From the NCBI GenBank assembly GCA_019747875.1, contig JAIEQI010000001.1:62001-126000 (forward strand): DNA of 64,000 nt, written 5' to 3'. Below the pieces are notes generated by a model, which saw nothing but the letters and a program-made list of their open reading frames with translations, was not told the origin of the DNA and ran no database searches. Positions 20,032 through 30,265 of the stretch are shown in pieces; the stretch's first letter is position 1; every line of letters starts with the position of its first letter. The stretch comes from Candidatus Obscuribacterales bacterium. GTDB taxonomy: Bacteria > Cyanobacteriota > Vampirovibrionia > Obscuribacterales > Obscuribacteraceae. The translations under genes and the position numbers were made by a program.

Positions 20032-21573
20032 TCACTCAGTCTTAATTCGATCATGTTTTGAGCTCTTTGCGCCGTGTTCTTGCAAAAGTGACACGATGGC
20101 TGAATCTCCAGATGCTATCGCGTCATCCAGCGGAGTATGCCCCCAGCTGTCCGTCGAATTAGTATCGACTCCCAACTCCAGTAAATACTGGACCACCGCC
20201 AACCTTTTACATCTAGAGGCCACATGCAACGCCGTGCGATCTTGATAGTCTGTCGTGTTGGGATCAAGTCCACGTGCGATTAACCCGCGCATTTCAACAA
20301 GATCACCTTCCTTGGCGGCAGCACAAAAGGCGACAATGCCGCCATAGCGAGACTCATACAAATTTCGTCGAGGATCAAGGCGGTCATCCCTTAAGCCCAC
20401 CATGCTATCAAAAGCGTGCAACTTGTAGCGCGCAGCCAATCGCTTGCAAAAGTCGATGCCGCGGACGGAATTGCCCAACTCATCGAGTCGAGGAGACCAG
20501 ATAGCCATTCCCAGCAAATTTGGCACAACTAAAAGAATCGCGCCAGAGACGCCGCTTTTCGCGGGGATTCCGACGCGAAAAGCAAACTCACCGGAGAAGT
20601 CATACATCCCGCACGAAGACATAAGCGACAAGCAGTTCTTCACAAAATCGGACCGGAACACTTTGACGCCTGTAATTGGACAAGTGCCGCCATTAGCAAG
20701 CGACGCAGCGACAACAGACATAGCCTGACTTGTCACTTCAATCGAGCAACATTGGAAATAAAAATCCAGTACATCCAACAACTCCACGTCTGGGGGAAAG
20801 GCTTTCTTCTCCCGCATGAAATAAGCAAGTGCGAAGTTGCGATCACCAGTTTGACGCTCGGAGAGATAGACCGCATTGTCAAAACCGACCTTCATTTGTC
20901 CGGCAAGTTCACGCCACTTCGACATAACATAATCGAATCGATCGGACGATGTCTGACCTCGTTTCACCAAGGAACCGGACATGATCGCACCGGCGTTGAT
21001 CATCGGATTATGAGGTCGCCCTTTAGCATTCAATGTAAGTTCGTTGAAGGTCTTACCGCTGGGTTCTGTTCCAACATAGCTGTGGACTTCAGACTCGCCA
21101 TTCTCTTCCAGGGCAAGTAAGTACGTAATTGGCTTTGAGCATGATTGCACACAGAAGAAATCAGCAGAATCCCCTAGCGAATACTGCTGTCCATCAATGG
21201 TGCAAACCGACATGGCGAACTTTTCCGGGTTGACCCGTGCAAGCTGAGGAATATAATCAGCCAGCTTGCCGTCTGTGATCTCGGCTGTTTCAGAAAACAT
21301 TCGATCAAGTTCAAGACAAAAACTGTCAAACTGCGGCAAAGTCATTTGCCCACTGAGGACCTTCTCAAAGAGGGCCGGTGAGCAATCATGCAAGAGCCGG
21401 AATTGCTGAGCATCAATCTGCTCAGGCAACCCATCAATGGATTTGAACATACGACTTAAGCGCGGGTCGGATCTCAAAATCCCAGCCTTGCTGAAAGTCT
21501 CGAGCAAAACATGTTTTGGTATGCGATCACCAGCAGCGTATGTGTCAAACAATCCTTGTGATTTATCGGTCAT
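20032..21573 (-). CDS. glsA: glutaminase with N-terminal EF-hand-like region and C-terminal ankyrin repeats
   Basis: 'YIPQLARVNPEKFAMSVCTIDGQQYSLGD', 'PHNPMINAGAIM', 'SGDRNFAL'-type motif, 'SCGMYDFSGEFAFRVGIPAKSGVSG'; ankyrin 'DRTALHVASRCKRLAVVQYLLELGVDTN'. Confidence 0.96.
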   Translation of the reverse strand: MTDKSQGLFDTYAAGDRIPKHVLLETFSKAGILRSDPRLSRMFKSIDGLPEQIDAQQFRLLHDCSPALFEKVLSGQMTLPQFDSFCLELDRMFSETAEITDGKLADYIPQLARVNPEKFAMSVCTIDGQQYSLGDSADFFCVQSCSKPITYLLALEENGESEVHSYVGTEPSGKTFNELTLNAKGRPHNPMINAGAIMSGSLVKRGQTSSDRFDYVMSKWRELAGQMKVGFDNAVYLSERQTGDRNFALAYFMREKKAFPPDVELLDVLDFYFQCCSIEVTSQAMSVVAASLANGGTCPITGVKVFRSDFVKNCLSLMSSCGMYDFSGEFAFRVGIPAKSGVSGAILLVVPNLLGMAIWSPRLDELGNSVRGIDFCKRLAARYKLHAFDSMVGLRDDRLDPRRNLYESRYGGIVAFCAAAKEGDLVEMRGLIARGLDPNTTDYQDRTALHVASRCKRLAVVQYLLELGVDTNSTDSWGHTPLDDAIASGDSAIVSLLQEHGAKSSKHDRIKTE

Positions 21574-21664
21574 AGCTCATCTTCTTCATGAGGTTCTTGA
21601 GGTCTTTATTCCCTAAAAGCAGCGAAAGTCGCGCAGACAGACAAATCGCGCTCCATCCCTTGTT

Positions 21665-23719
21665 ATGTTACTATTCTCCCGAGCCTCAGCAGTAAGGGAA
21701 GACGTCGTGAGCCAAAACGCAGATCAACCTAATTCAGAGAATCCCGCAGATAAATCCGAGCAGCATCAAGATCCGAGCAAATCGATCTATAAGGACGAAG
21801 CAATCTCTGAATACACAGGCTCGCATGACGAGAACAGAGAAAAATCTGCTGAGCTTGAAGAGAAAGAAATTGTCGAAAAAGAAAAAGAAGCAGTTCTCAG
21901 TTATGAGGAGCGCGAGCTTCACTGGTACAAGAATATCTACCAAGGAGACCAGGTTCCGCAGTTCACATGGAGAGCTGTTCTAATGGGTGGTGTTTTGGGT
22001 ATGCTCATGTCCATATCCAATTTGTACACGCATATAAAGCTTGGTTGGGGATTCGGTGTTGCCATCACAGCATGCGTTTTGTCCTTTGTGATCTGGCGTT
22101 CCTTTATGCTGATCATTCCAAAGCTTACTCAAATGAGCATACTCGAAAGTAACTGCATGCAATCAACAGCTTCTGCAGCTGGGTATTCAACGGGCTCTAC
22201 CGTTGCAATGGCATTCGGCGCATTCCTCTTGATCGAAGGTCACCATCTCGGTTGGGAAATCTGTGCGATCTGGACGTTCGTCACCGCAATGCTCGGCGTT
22301 ATGCTCGCCGTTCCTATGAAACGTCAAATGATCAACAAAGAACAGCTTCCATTCCCAAGCGGGATAGCGGCAGCTGAAACACTAAAGAGCCTGTATGGCG
22401 GATCTAAGGAAGCTATTTATCAAGCTTACTCATTAGTTGTCGCCCTTGTATTGGGTGCTTTAACCGGAGTTGCTAGTAAAGGGGAATTCGGCTGGCAGAA
22501 AGCGATCGGCTTCAAACTACCTGAACTGATTCCATTCAACTTCACACTACAAGGCGTCAAGATGGAAAGCCTGCGCGGCTTTGGATTCGAGCCTAGCCTT
22601 TTGCTTCTTGCGGCAGGAATGATTGTCGGAATGCGCGTTTCACTGTCAATGTTCCTCAGCGCATTAGTTCTCTATTGTGGATTTGGACCCTGGCTGGTAA
22701 ACAACCACATTATTGAATCGGGCGGAAAAATCGTGTCGTCATGGGCACTATGGACAGGCACTGCGATAATGGTTTCGTCCGGATTGACTGCGTTTGCTTT
22801 GCAGTGGAAAACGATTGTAAGAACATTTCAGAACGTCAACACTTCTAGCGAATTGAGTGGACAAGCGGCGGAGCTGGCCGAATTGAACAAAATGGAGGTA
22901 CCGCTCAAGTGGTGCTTAATGGGGGCAATACCACTTACACTATTATTGGCAGTGGTGATGTGGATCGCATTCCAAATTTCATTGCCCCTCGGAATTTTTG
23001 CCGCAATGATGAGTTTCTTACTCGCGCTTGTAGCTTGCCGCGCAACAGGTGAAACTGACATCACGCCGACCGGCGCGATGGGTAAAGTAGCACAACTAAC
23101 GTTCGCAGTGCTCTGCCCGGGTAACATCACGGCCAACTTGATGACCGCAAGCGTGACAGCAAACACCGCCATTGCATCTGCCGACCTTCTCACTGATTTA
23201 AAAAGCGGCTACATTCTAGGTGCTAATCCGCGTCGGCAGTTTTTCGCACAATTAACCGGTGTATTATTCGGAGTGGTGGCGGTAGTGCCTTCTTGGTATT
23301 TGATGATACCGACAAAGGAAGTTTTAGAATCCTACAACCCACCAGCGACAAACATTTGGCGCGCGGTTGCCGAAGCACTATCTAAGGGCATCGATTCCAT
23401 TCCTCAATCTGCACAGATTGGTATCATGGCGGGCTTAGCAATTGGATTCGTATTGACGTTGATAGATCACTTCTTTCCAAAGTGGAAGAAATTCACGCCA
23501 TCAGCTATGGGTATCGGTCTTGCATGGGTCATGACCTTTCAAAATGCTTTGGCATTTATACTTGGAGCGTCAGTTGCGATGATCTGGAAGAAGATGCACG
23601 CGAAAACTGCAGACATCTACACGATTCCAGTCGCATCGGGAGCGATCGCCGGAGAATCACTCGCTTCAGCTTTCATTGCAATAATCAGCGCAATGGCTGC
23701 TCTGGGTGTTTTCAAATAA
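21665..23719 (+). CDS. OPT family oligopeptide/metal transporter
   Basis: 684 aa, many TMs; 'EQLPFPSGIAAAETLKSLYG', 'GEFGWQKAIGF', 'TGETDITPTGAMGKVAQLTF', 'TDLKSGYILGANPRRQF'. Confidence 0.94.
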   Translation: MLLFSRASAVREDVVSQNADQPNSENPADKSEQHQDPSKSIYKDEAISEYTGSHDENREKSAELEEKEIVEKEKEAVLSYEERELHWYKNIYQGDQVPQFTWRAVLMGGVLGMLMSISNLYTHIKLGWGFGVAITACVLSFVIWRSFMLIIPKLTQMSILESNCMQSTASAAGYSTGSTVAMAFGAFLLIEGHHLGWEICAIWTFVTAMLGVMLAVPMKRQMINKEQLPFPSGIAAAETLKSLYGGSKEAIYQAYSLVVALVLGALTGVASKGEFGWQKAIGFKLPELIPFNFTLQGVKMESLRGFGFEPSLLLLAAGMIVGMRVSLSMFLSALVLYCGFGPWLVNNHIIESGGKIVSSWALWTGTAIMVSSGLTAFALQWKTIVRTFQNVNTSSELSGQAAELAELNKMEVPLKWCLMGAIPLTLLLAVVMWIAFQISLPLGIFAAMMSFLLALVACRATGETDITPTGAMGKVAQLTFAVLCPGNITANLMTASVTANTAIASADLLTDLKSGYILGANPRRQFFAQLTGVLFGVVAVVPSWYLMIPTKEVLESYNPPATNIWRAVAEALSKGIDSIPQSAQIGIMAGLAIGFVLTLIDHFFPKWKKFTPSAMGIGLAWVMTFQNALAFILGASVAMIWKKMHAKTADIYTIPVASGAIAGESLASAFIAIISAMAALGVFK

Positions 23720-23747
23720 GTAGGCGACACAACAGCCCAAATACAAA

Positions 23748-24533
23748 CTATTCGGTGCGCAACATGAATGTGGTATCGCTACCATCCGGACCGCGACGAT
23801 TCGAATAAACATTGGGCCCCGGCGCGTTCAAAATCACTGGCAAACTATTTGGAACAGGCAAAACAATCGGAGTGCCTTCACTAAATCCGTAAGCCCCATT
23901 CGGACCTACATTCGAATATTGAATGCCACCGAGTTGCGGTCCGTAATAAAATGGCAATGGCGAGGCTGAATAAGATCGAGCATTAAAGCCACCATTGAAC
24001 CCGCCTCGACCTGGATTGAAATTGAAGCCGCCGCCAATTTGGGAATTAGTATATTCGGAATACATTTTGGAGCCCGAAAAGAACGGTGGTGTTGATCCAT
24101 CAGCTGGATTACCAGAGTATCTTCTTGGAGGTCCTTGATTCGGAGAGGCACTTGCTTGCGGCGAAGTATTTGGCGGTTCCTGGTTTACAGGTGTGGCCGC
24201 ATGTTTTCCTCCGTTGTAGATGAGAACATCACCATTCTTATCTTTTACAACCATTGGGGTGATGGGCGGATCCAACTGATCAGCCTTCTTCAAAAACTCC
24301 GCCCCATCCTTACCTTGCGCATTGTACAAAACCGACAGATTACGATAAATAGATGCAACTTTTGTCTTGTCCGATTCTTCAGTCAGGGCTTGAATATACA
24401 TACGCTCAGCCTTCGCGTAATCACCGGCGCGAAACGCTTTAATCCCTTCGCTGTTCGAATCAAGTGCAAGTGCTGGAAGCGGCGCCAAAGTAAGCGCACA
24501 TAAACCAAATATCTCTAGAGTGAATTTTCTCAT
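23748..24533 (-). CDS. secreted TPR-like protein with Pro/Gly/Asn-rich C-terminus
   Basis: signal peptide 'LEIFGLCALTLAPLPALA', TPR-like 'AFRAGDYAKAERMYIQALTEES'. Confidence 0.8.
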   Translation of the reverse strand: MRKFTLEIFGLCALTLAPLPALALDSNSEGIKAFRAGDYAKAERMYIQALTEESDKTKVASIYRNLSVLYNAQGKDGAEFLKKADQLDPPITPMVVKDKNGDVLIYNGGKHAATPVNQEPPNTSPQASASPNQGPPRRYSGNPADGSTPPFFSGSKMYSEYTNSQIGGGFNFNPGRGGFNGGFNARSYSASPLPFYYGPQLGGIQYSNVGPNGAYGFSEGTPIVLPVPNSLPVILNAPGPNVYSNRRGPDGSDTTFMLRTE

Positions 24534-24591
24534 TTGTGGAATTACGTCGAACCGACCATATAGTCAATTTACCACAAAGAGAGGGCACCCA

Positions 24592-25170
24592 TTACTTCGT
24601 CTTGTGCTTATCGATGTCAGTGCGACCCATGGGGACAGGTTGTAGTTCCGAAGGATAAGGATAAAACGGGCTCCGAGGTTGCGCATCTCGATTTGGACCC
24701 AATGGATTAATCGCATTTCTATTGTTGTCCAGTTCGCGTCCGTGAGTTGGATCATCCCCGCCTTTCCCAAGTTCGCGTCCCTTGGTGAGGGGCTCTTCGA
24801 AACGGCGCTTCTCAATTTCGCGTTCGTGACTTGGCCCTTCACGGCGTTTTTCAATTTCGCGTTCATGACGAGGCTCTTCTTCATGCCGCCTCAGCCCACC
24901 ATCTCGAAGATGCGACTCTGTTTGAACCTTGCCGTCCTCAATTGTGATCGTCGGAAAACCTAATTCTTTCACAGTTGCAATAGGATGCTTAGCAGTATCG
25001 TGCTCAACTTCCGACTCGCTTGCTTGCTTAGCAATCGCAGAGGAAAATGCTTCACCCAACATTTGCTGAATAGCCTTCTCTTCCTCTGTTAAAACCCTTT
25101 GTTCACCAGGATCAGATTGTTTATCAATCTGTTGCTCCGGTAGCTCGTTTTGCAATTCAGTTCCAGCCAT
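24592..25170 (-). CDS. highly charged protein with degenerate HEREIEKRR repeats
   Basis: 192 aa; 'RHEREIEKRREGPSHEREIEKRRFEEPLTKGRELGKGGDDPTHGRELD'. Confidence 0.7.
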   Translation of the reverse strand: MAGTELQNELPEQQIDKQSDPGEQRVLTEEEKAIQQMLGEAFSSAIAKQASESEVEHDTAKHPIATVKELGFPTITIEDGKVQTESHLRDGGLRRHEEEPRHEREIEKRREGPSHEREIEKRRFEEPLTKGRELGKGGDDPTHGRELDNNRNAINPLGPNRDAQPRSPFYPYPSELQPVPMGRTDIDKHKTK

Positions 25171-25300
25171 CTCCAGCCCTCCCCTGAGTCAGAAAGTAGT
25201 CGCTCTCCCTGCGATTTGCCCTACTTGACTTTCCTCATAGTGACACATAATCACCTGTTTGGTTCAGTTTAAAGCCCAGAATTTATTGTTATGGCTGGCT

Positions 25301-25424
25301 TTTGGCGCTTCGATGGCAAACATTTGGCGCAAATATGGCATAGATTTGGCATTAGGAATTTTCAAGGGTTGTTGCACGCAAATTGCACACTCCTGCACGT
25401 CATTCACACGGGCTTATGCACGCA
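25301..25424. promoter_or_regulatory. phased iteron-like motif arrays (TTTGGC at 22-bp period; TGCAC at ~10/11-bp phase)
   Basis: TTTGGC at 25301, 25323, 25345; TGCAC at 25373, 25384, 25394, 25417; located between divergent genes. Confidence 0.55.
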
Positions 25425-25468
25425 AACCACACACGAGAATTTATATGCTCAGTGATGTCGGGCGAACT

Positions 25469-25705
25469 ATGGCAAGAAACATGATCCTCAATACAACACC
25501 ATTACCACCAACATTTGATCAATTCGTCAAAGGAAATTCAGATGACGCTGTATCATTTGAGCTTGAAGATTTAGACGCCCTTTCGGAACTATGGAGTAAC
25601 GTCGTGGTAATAAGATCCGCGATCAGTTACAAGAAAAAGAGGCAAGCACAACTGGAAAACGACCGGTATTTCCATGATGGCTGGAACCCGAACTATCCTG
25701 AGTAA
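25469..25705 (+). CDS. hypothetical small acidic protein
   Basis: 78 aa from MARNMILNTTPLPP; longer ORF from 25259 would cover the repeat region, so the shorter start is preferred. Confidence 0.6.
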   Translation: MARNMILNTTPLPPTFDQFVKGNSDDAVSFELEDLDALSELWSNVVVIRSAISYKKKRQAQLENDRYFHDGWNPNYPE

Positions 25706-25739
25706 CGTCGCCACTCGGGCAGGATGCTCAAGTTCCATC

Positions 25740-26138
25740 CTAGTAGTAAGATTTTCCTGGCGGTGACTGATTTTTCGTTGCCAGTTTTTGAAACTCCGGC
25801 TCGTAAATTTTGTCGATAACGAAGGTTCCTGATGTTTCCCATTGACCAGGTCTCCAATTTGGACCTGGATTGATCTTTCTTACCTCTTGGCTCTGAATCA
25901 TTGCGTGACCCCAAACCAACCACTTTCCGTCGATGTTTTCAACCAAGAAAACACGCACCGGATCCAAGTGGAAAAGGCGCGCGTCCTCTTTCAAGAATTT
26001 GAAAATCCTTCCTTTTAGTGCGTCAGCAGTGATGGGCGTTTTTGCATGTAGCTCGCGATTGAGAACGTCGGCCGGAAATCCCTGCTCCTTTGTCAAATTC
26101 AGAGTGTCGTTAACCTCAATATTACTGCCCATCCGCAT
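25740..26138 (-). CDS. hypothetical protein
   Basis: 132-aa ORF, compositionally normal. Confidence 0.65.
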   Translation of the reverse strand: MRMGSNIEVNDTLNLTKEQGFPADVLNRELHAKTPITADALKGRIFKFLKEDARLFHLDPVRVFLVENIDGKWLVWGHAMIQSQEVRKINPGPNWRPGQWETSGTFVIDKIYEPEFQKLATKNQSPPGKSYY

Positions 26139-26411
26139 CTCCTGGTTCTAGTACCCGGAGAATTATTTCACGAACACAAGGAGAGATTCATGAAATTGGT
26201 TAAGCAGAAACTATTAAAGCCAGCTTTTGAGCGCGAACGAGCAAATTGCCGACAAAATAAACGCGCATGTTCCAAAACACATCCAACCGCGCCTGTATTC
26301 AATCTTTCCGTACATATCAATTAACTCCAAAGACTATTCCGCCCTATCTTCGACCTAGTCTAATCTCCGAATCGGACATTCTTGGGTCATGAGATAAAAA
26401 TGGCTTGAGGA

Positions 26412-26825
26412 TTATTTGAAGACGAAGCTTCCATTCAAGCAGACGTTCACCGATTGTGTGAAATAGAGATCGAGAAGGACGCCAGCGAAAACGGGAATGG
26501 CGGCTGTAACAACAGCAGAGATTCCGAATTTGCCAGTGTATTTGTTAGGCTCCAATAGACGGGGAAAGGTTCTTCCGCCATAGAGCAGCATAAGACCCAT
26601 AGCGAGCTGCGCACCTGTAGCAAAGACCATGAAGTGATCAATTTCAACTGAAGAATGTTGCATAGACTTGATTAAGACATCAAAGATTTCATATTTGAAT
26701 CCCACAGCAGCAATTAGGATCGCATAGAATCCGGCTCGCCTGCAATTACGATTTAGCGCCCTTGGGGATAGGGTGGTTGCCTGTGCAACACAATCCCTAA
26801 ATTCGCTTTCCATCTTTACTCCCAT
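26412..26825 (-). CDS. hypothetical membrane protein
   Basis: 137 aa with at least three hydrophobic segments. Confidence 0.65.
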   Translation of the reverse strand: MGVKMESEFRDCVAQATTLSPRALNRNCRRAGFYAILIAAVGFKYEIFDVLIKSMQHSSVEIDHFMVFATGAQLAMGLMLLYGGRTFPRLLEPNKYTGKFGISAVVTAAIPVFAGVLLDLYFTQSVNVCLNGSFVFK

Positions 26826-27042
26826 TTTTAATTCTCCCTTCGAGATACAGACATCATCGCTAATTGGAGAAAAATTCCTGGGTCGAGATTGTATTATTAT
26901 TGGGTCCTCCGATTAGAAAGCAAGTAGCTTTGAGATTCTCATTCAGATTGACTCACTTGCCTTTGAAACACTGGGACTTGATCTCGGCGTCAGCGAATGG
27001 GATACTCTGCGCTCCTGGCTAATTCTGACAAACACGAGAGAC

Positions 27043-28311
27043 ATGACTTCGCGCGAGCCAACTACTAATAACGACACTGAAATACTCTCGATGCTCGACA
27101 TCTTATACCGGGAGCAATCACGACGCGTATATGCAACCTTGGTGCGATTACTTGGGGATTTTGATCTTGCGGAAGAGGCAATGCAAGAGGCGTTTGCAGC
27201 AGCGGTAACTCAATGGCGAACTGAGGGTATTCCAACAAATCCAAGATCATGGCTAGTTTCAACAGCAAGATTCAAAGCAATCGATACAATTCGCCGACGG
27301 GCAAAATTCGACAAAACGATTGAAGAGCACGGAGATTTTCTGGCGCCTGGAAGCACAGAACCAGAGCTTTTTGATGAGGACACCTTTAAAGACGATTTGC
27401 TTCGTCTTATCTTCACTTGCTGCCATCCGGCTTTATCATCGCCTGCACAAATAGCTCTAACACTCAGAGAAACATGCGGATTAACAACGGAGGAGATTGC
27501 CTCAGCTTTTCTCACATCGGCTGTAACGATCGCACAAAGAATAGTTCGTGGAAAGGCGAAAATTCGCGATGCGAGAATTCCCTATGAAGTTCCGTCGCAA
27601 GCAGATCTTCCAGAGAGACTGGATTCGGTCCTCTCAGTTATTTATCTTGTTTTCAATGAAGGCTACTCTGCATCATCAGGAGCTCATGCAACACGTGTGG
27701 ATTTATCCTCAAAAGCAATCCACCTTGGAGAGGTTCTTCTTGAATTGCTGCCCGACTCTGAGGTGATGGGTTTGCTCGCTTTGATGTTGTTGCATGAATC
27801 AAGGCGGACAGCGAGAACTGATCAAAATGGCGATCTAATACTCCTTGAAGATCAAGATCGCTCATTGTGGAATCAAAATCAAATCGCAAAAGGAATTGAA
27901 CTTGTGCAGCGCGCCATGGCATCAGCAGACTTTGGCACGTACACAATACAAGCGGCGATCTCAGCCGCTCATGCTAATGCGAAGAGCGCGACGGAAACCG
28001 ATTGGTCGCAAATAGTGGCACTCTACGATCTGCTCATGCAAGCAGAGCCGTCGCCAGTAATCGAACTGAACAGGGCTGTAGCAGTTGCCATGCGAGATGG
28101 ACCGCAAATAGGGCTTAATCTAATAGATGAAATTCTGGCTCGTGGAGAACTAAAGGACTATCACTTAATTCATGCAGCTAAAGGTGAACTGAGTCGCCGT
28201 CTTGGAAAAAAAATTGACGCGCGCGCCTCTTATCAACTAGCGCTGGAACTCGCAAAACAAGAGCCTGAACAGCGTTTACTCCAAAAACGACTGCTAGAAT
28301 TAAATGAGTAA
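27043..28311 (+). CDS. ECF RNA polymerase sigma factor, ECF42-like with C-terminal DUF6596/TPR-like domain
   Basis: 'LLGDFDLAEEAMQEAFAAAVTQW', 'PRSWLVSTARFKAIDTIRRR', sigma4 'LTTEEIASAFLTSAVTIAQRIVRGKAKIR', C-term 'VIYLVFNEGYSASSG'. Confidence 0.95.
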   Translation: MTSREPTTNNDTEILSMLDILYREQSRRVYATLVRLLGDFDLAEEAMQEAFAAAVTQWRTEGIPTNPRSWLVSTARFKAIDTIRRRAKFDKTIEEHGDFLAPGSTEPELFDEDTFKDDLLRLIFTCCHPALSSPAQIALTLRETCGLTTEEIASAFLTSAVTIAQRIVRGKAKIRDARIPYEVPSQADLPERLDSVLSVIYLVFNEGYSASSGAHATRVDLSSKAIHLGEVLLELLPDSEVMGLLALMLLHESRRTARTDQNGDLILLEDQDRSLWNQNQIAKGIELVQRAMASADFGTYTIQAAISAAHANAKSATETDWSQIVALYDLLMQAEPSPVIELNRAVAVAMRDGPQIGLNLIDEILARGELKDYHLIHAAKGELSRRLGKKIDARASYQLALELAKQEPEQRLLQKRLLELNE

Positions 28312-28400
28312 GATCTCATAATCAGAATGTCGATCTGCCTCCCCTTCATTCGACTAATTGTTGAAAGAGTAAAATCGCAAAACTTGCGAGGAGGAAAAAG

Positions 28401-28793
28401 ATGAAATTCATATGCTTGGGTTATGCTGATGAGTCCAAATTCGCCTCGATGTCAAAGGAGGAGATGGATGCGGCTGTAGAAGAGTGTTTCGCTTACGACG
28501 ATGAGTTACGCCGAGGCGGCCACTTTGCCGGCGGCGAAGCATTGCAAAGCGCGACGAATGCAGTCACCATCCGGCAACGCGGTGGCAAGGTCGACATCAC
28601 AGACGGACCCTATGCCGAAACGAAAGAACAAATTGGCGGCATTCTTTATCTTGAAGCTAAAGATCTCAATCAAGCAATTGCTCTGATGTCAAAACATCCT
28701 GGTGTTAAATTTGGACCTTTTGAAATTAGACCCGCCGATGAGGAATTCAACAAATTGATCGAGTCACGCAGTAAAGCGCTGCAAGCTACGTAA
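28401..28793 (+). CDS. YCII/DGPF family protein
   Basis: 'MKFICLGY', '[30 protein letters not shown]'. Confidence 0.93.
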   Translation: MKFICLGYADESKFASMSKEEMDAAVEECFAYDDELRRGGHFAGGEALQSATNAVTIRQRGGKVDITDGPYAETKEQIGGILYLEAKDLNQAIALMSKHPGVKFGPFEIRPADEEFNKLIESRSKALQAT

Positions 28794-28804
28794 GAGGTTT
28801 TGTC

Positions 28805-29194
28805 ATGAAATATATGTTGTTGATCTACAGTGATGAAAAACTTTGGTCGGATGGTGAACGTGCTGAATGCATGGCTGAATCAACGGCGATTTGCCACGAG
28901 CTACAAGCTAAAGGTCAATTTCTCGGAGCCTCTCCGCTTCATTCCGTCACGGCGGCGACAAGCCTTCGCATCCGCGAGGGAAAAAAGCTAATCACCGATG
29001 GACCGTTTGCAGAAACCACTGAGCAACTTGGCGGATATTACATTATCGATGTAAAAAATCTCGACGAAGCAATCGCAATTGCCACCCGCTTACCGCCAGC
29101 AAAAAAGGGCACGGTAGAAATTCGCCCGATCTTCGAATTAGAGAATTTGCCCGAGCCCTCAAATGAAGAAAAAGTAGTCGGACATAAGAACTAG
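28805..29194 (+). CDS. YCII/DGPF family protein
   Basis: 'MKYMLLIYSDEKLW', 'LITDGPFAETTEQLGGYYIIDVKNLDEAI'; 11 bp downstream of preceding gene. Confidence 0.93.
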   Translation: MKYMLLIYSDEKLWSDGERAECMAESTAICHELQAKGQFLGASPLHSVTAATSLRIREGKKLITDGPFAETTEQLGGYYIIDVKNLDEAIAIATRLPPAKKGTVEIRPIFELENLPEPSNEEKVVGHKN

Positions 29195-29290
29195 TTCGCT
29201 TCACCCAGCTAGCAAAGTTCAACAAGACATCTGAACAGAAGCTATCAAACAGTTGAAATTTAAAACACGCAACAAGCAGAGGAAAAAATC

Positions 29291-29716
29291 ATGAGAGTAA
29301 TGGTAATCGTCAAGGCAAGCAGTGGATCAGAAGCTGGCGAAATGCCTACAGAACAGCTCCTTACCGAAATGGGTAATTACAACGAAGAGCTTGTGAAGGC
29401 AGGCATCCTGCTAGCCGGAGAAGGACTCCACCCGAGTTCCAAAGGATTTCGCGTTCGTTTTTCTGGAAAGGACAGATCTGTAATTAATGGTCCTTTTGCA
29501 GAAACGAAAGAACTAATTGCCGGTTATTGGATTTGGAAAGTGAAATCAATGGAAGAAGCAATCGAATGGGTCAAGAAATGCCCGAATCCAATGAACGAGG
29601 ACAGCGACATTGAAATTCGGCAGATTTTTGAAGCTGAAGATTTTGGCGCAGAGTTTACGCCTGAACTGCGAGAACAGGAAGATCGTATTCGTGCCGAAGC
29701 AGCAAAAATCAAATAG
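29291..29716 (+). CDS. YCII/DGPF family protein
   Basis: 'MRVMVIVKA', 'VINGPFAETKELIAGYWIWKVKSMEEAIEW'. Confidence 0.92.
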   Translation: MRVMVIVKASSGSEAGEMPTEQLLTEMGNYNEELVKAGILLAGEGLHPSSKGFRVRFSGKDRSVINGPFAETKELIAGYWIWKVKSMEEAIEWVKKCPNPMNEDSDIEIRQIFEAEDFGAEFTPELREQEDRIRAEAAKIK

Positions 29717-29752
29717 ACATCGCGTACACAAAAATATTGAGGACTAAATATC

Positions 29753-30244
29753 ATGGCTAAAGCAACAAAAACGATTCCTGATGGAGTCTCAACACTCACA
29801 CCCTATTTGATCATTAAAGGCGTTGCCGATGCGATCGAGTTTTACAAAAAAGCATTCGGCGCGGAAGAGATGAATCGCCTGGCCATGCCGGATGGTCGCA
29901 TCATGCACGCGGCGTTAAAATTCGGCAACTCGACACTGTTCCTGTGTGATGAGTTTCCGGAATATGATTGCGGACTCAGTCCCGCATCACTAAAAAATGC
30001 GCACGCAACGATGCACCTTTTTGTTGAGGATGTTGATAAAGCATATCAACGTGCATTAGATGCCGGTGCAACCGGACTGATGCCGCCTGACAACATGTTC
30101 TGGGGCGATCGTTATTGCAGACTGGTCGATCCATTCGGACAACCTTGGAGCCTTGCAACACACGTAGAAGATCTCACACCGGAAGAAATTAAGGAGCGGA
30201 TGGAGACCGGTTGCCCACCGGCCCAGGAAGCAGCAAAGGTATAA
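29753..30244 (+). CDS. VOC/glyoxalase superfamily protein (PhnB-like)
   Basis: 'LTPYLIIKGVADAIEFYKKAFGAEEMNRLAMPDGRIMHAALKFGNSTLFLCDE...FWGDRYCRLVDPFGQPWSLATH'. Confidence 0.93.
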   Translation: MAKATKTIPDGVSTLTPYLIIKGVADAIEFYKKAFGAEEMNRLAMPDGRIMHAALKFGNSTLFLCDEFPEYDCGLSPASLKNAHATMHLFVEDVDKAYQRALDAGATGLMPPDNMFWGDRYCRLVDPFGQPWSLATHVEDLTPEEIKERMETGCPPAQEAAKV

Positions 30245-30265
30245 TCGCGCCAAAAGTGGTCTATA

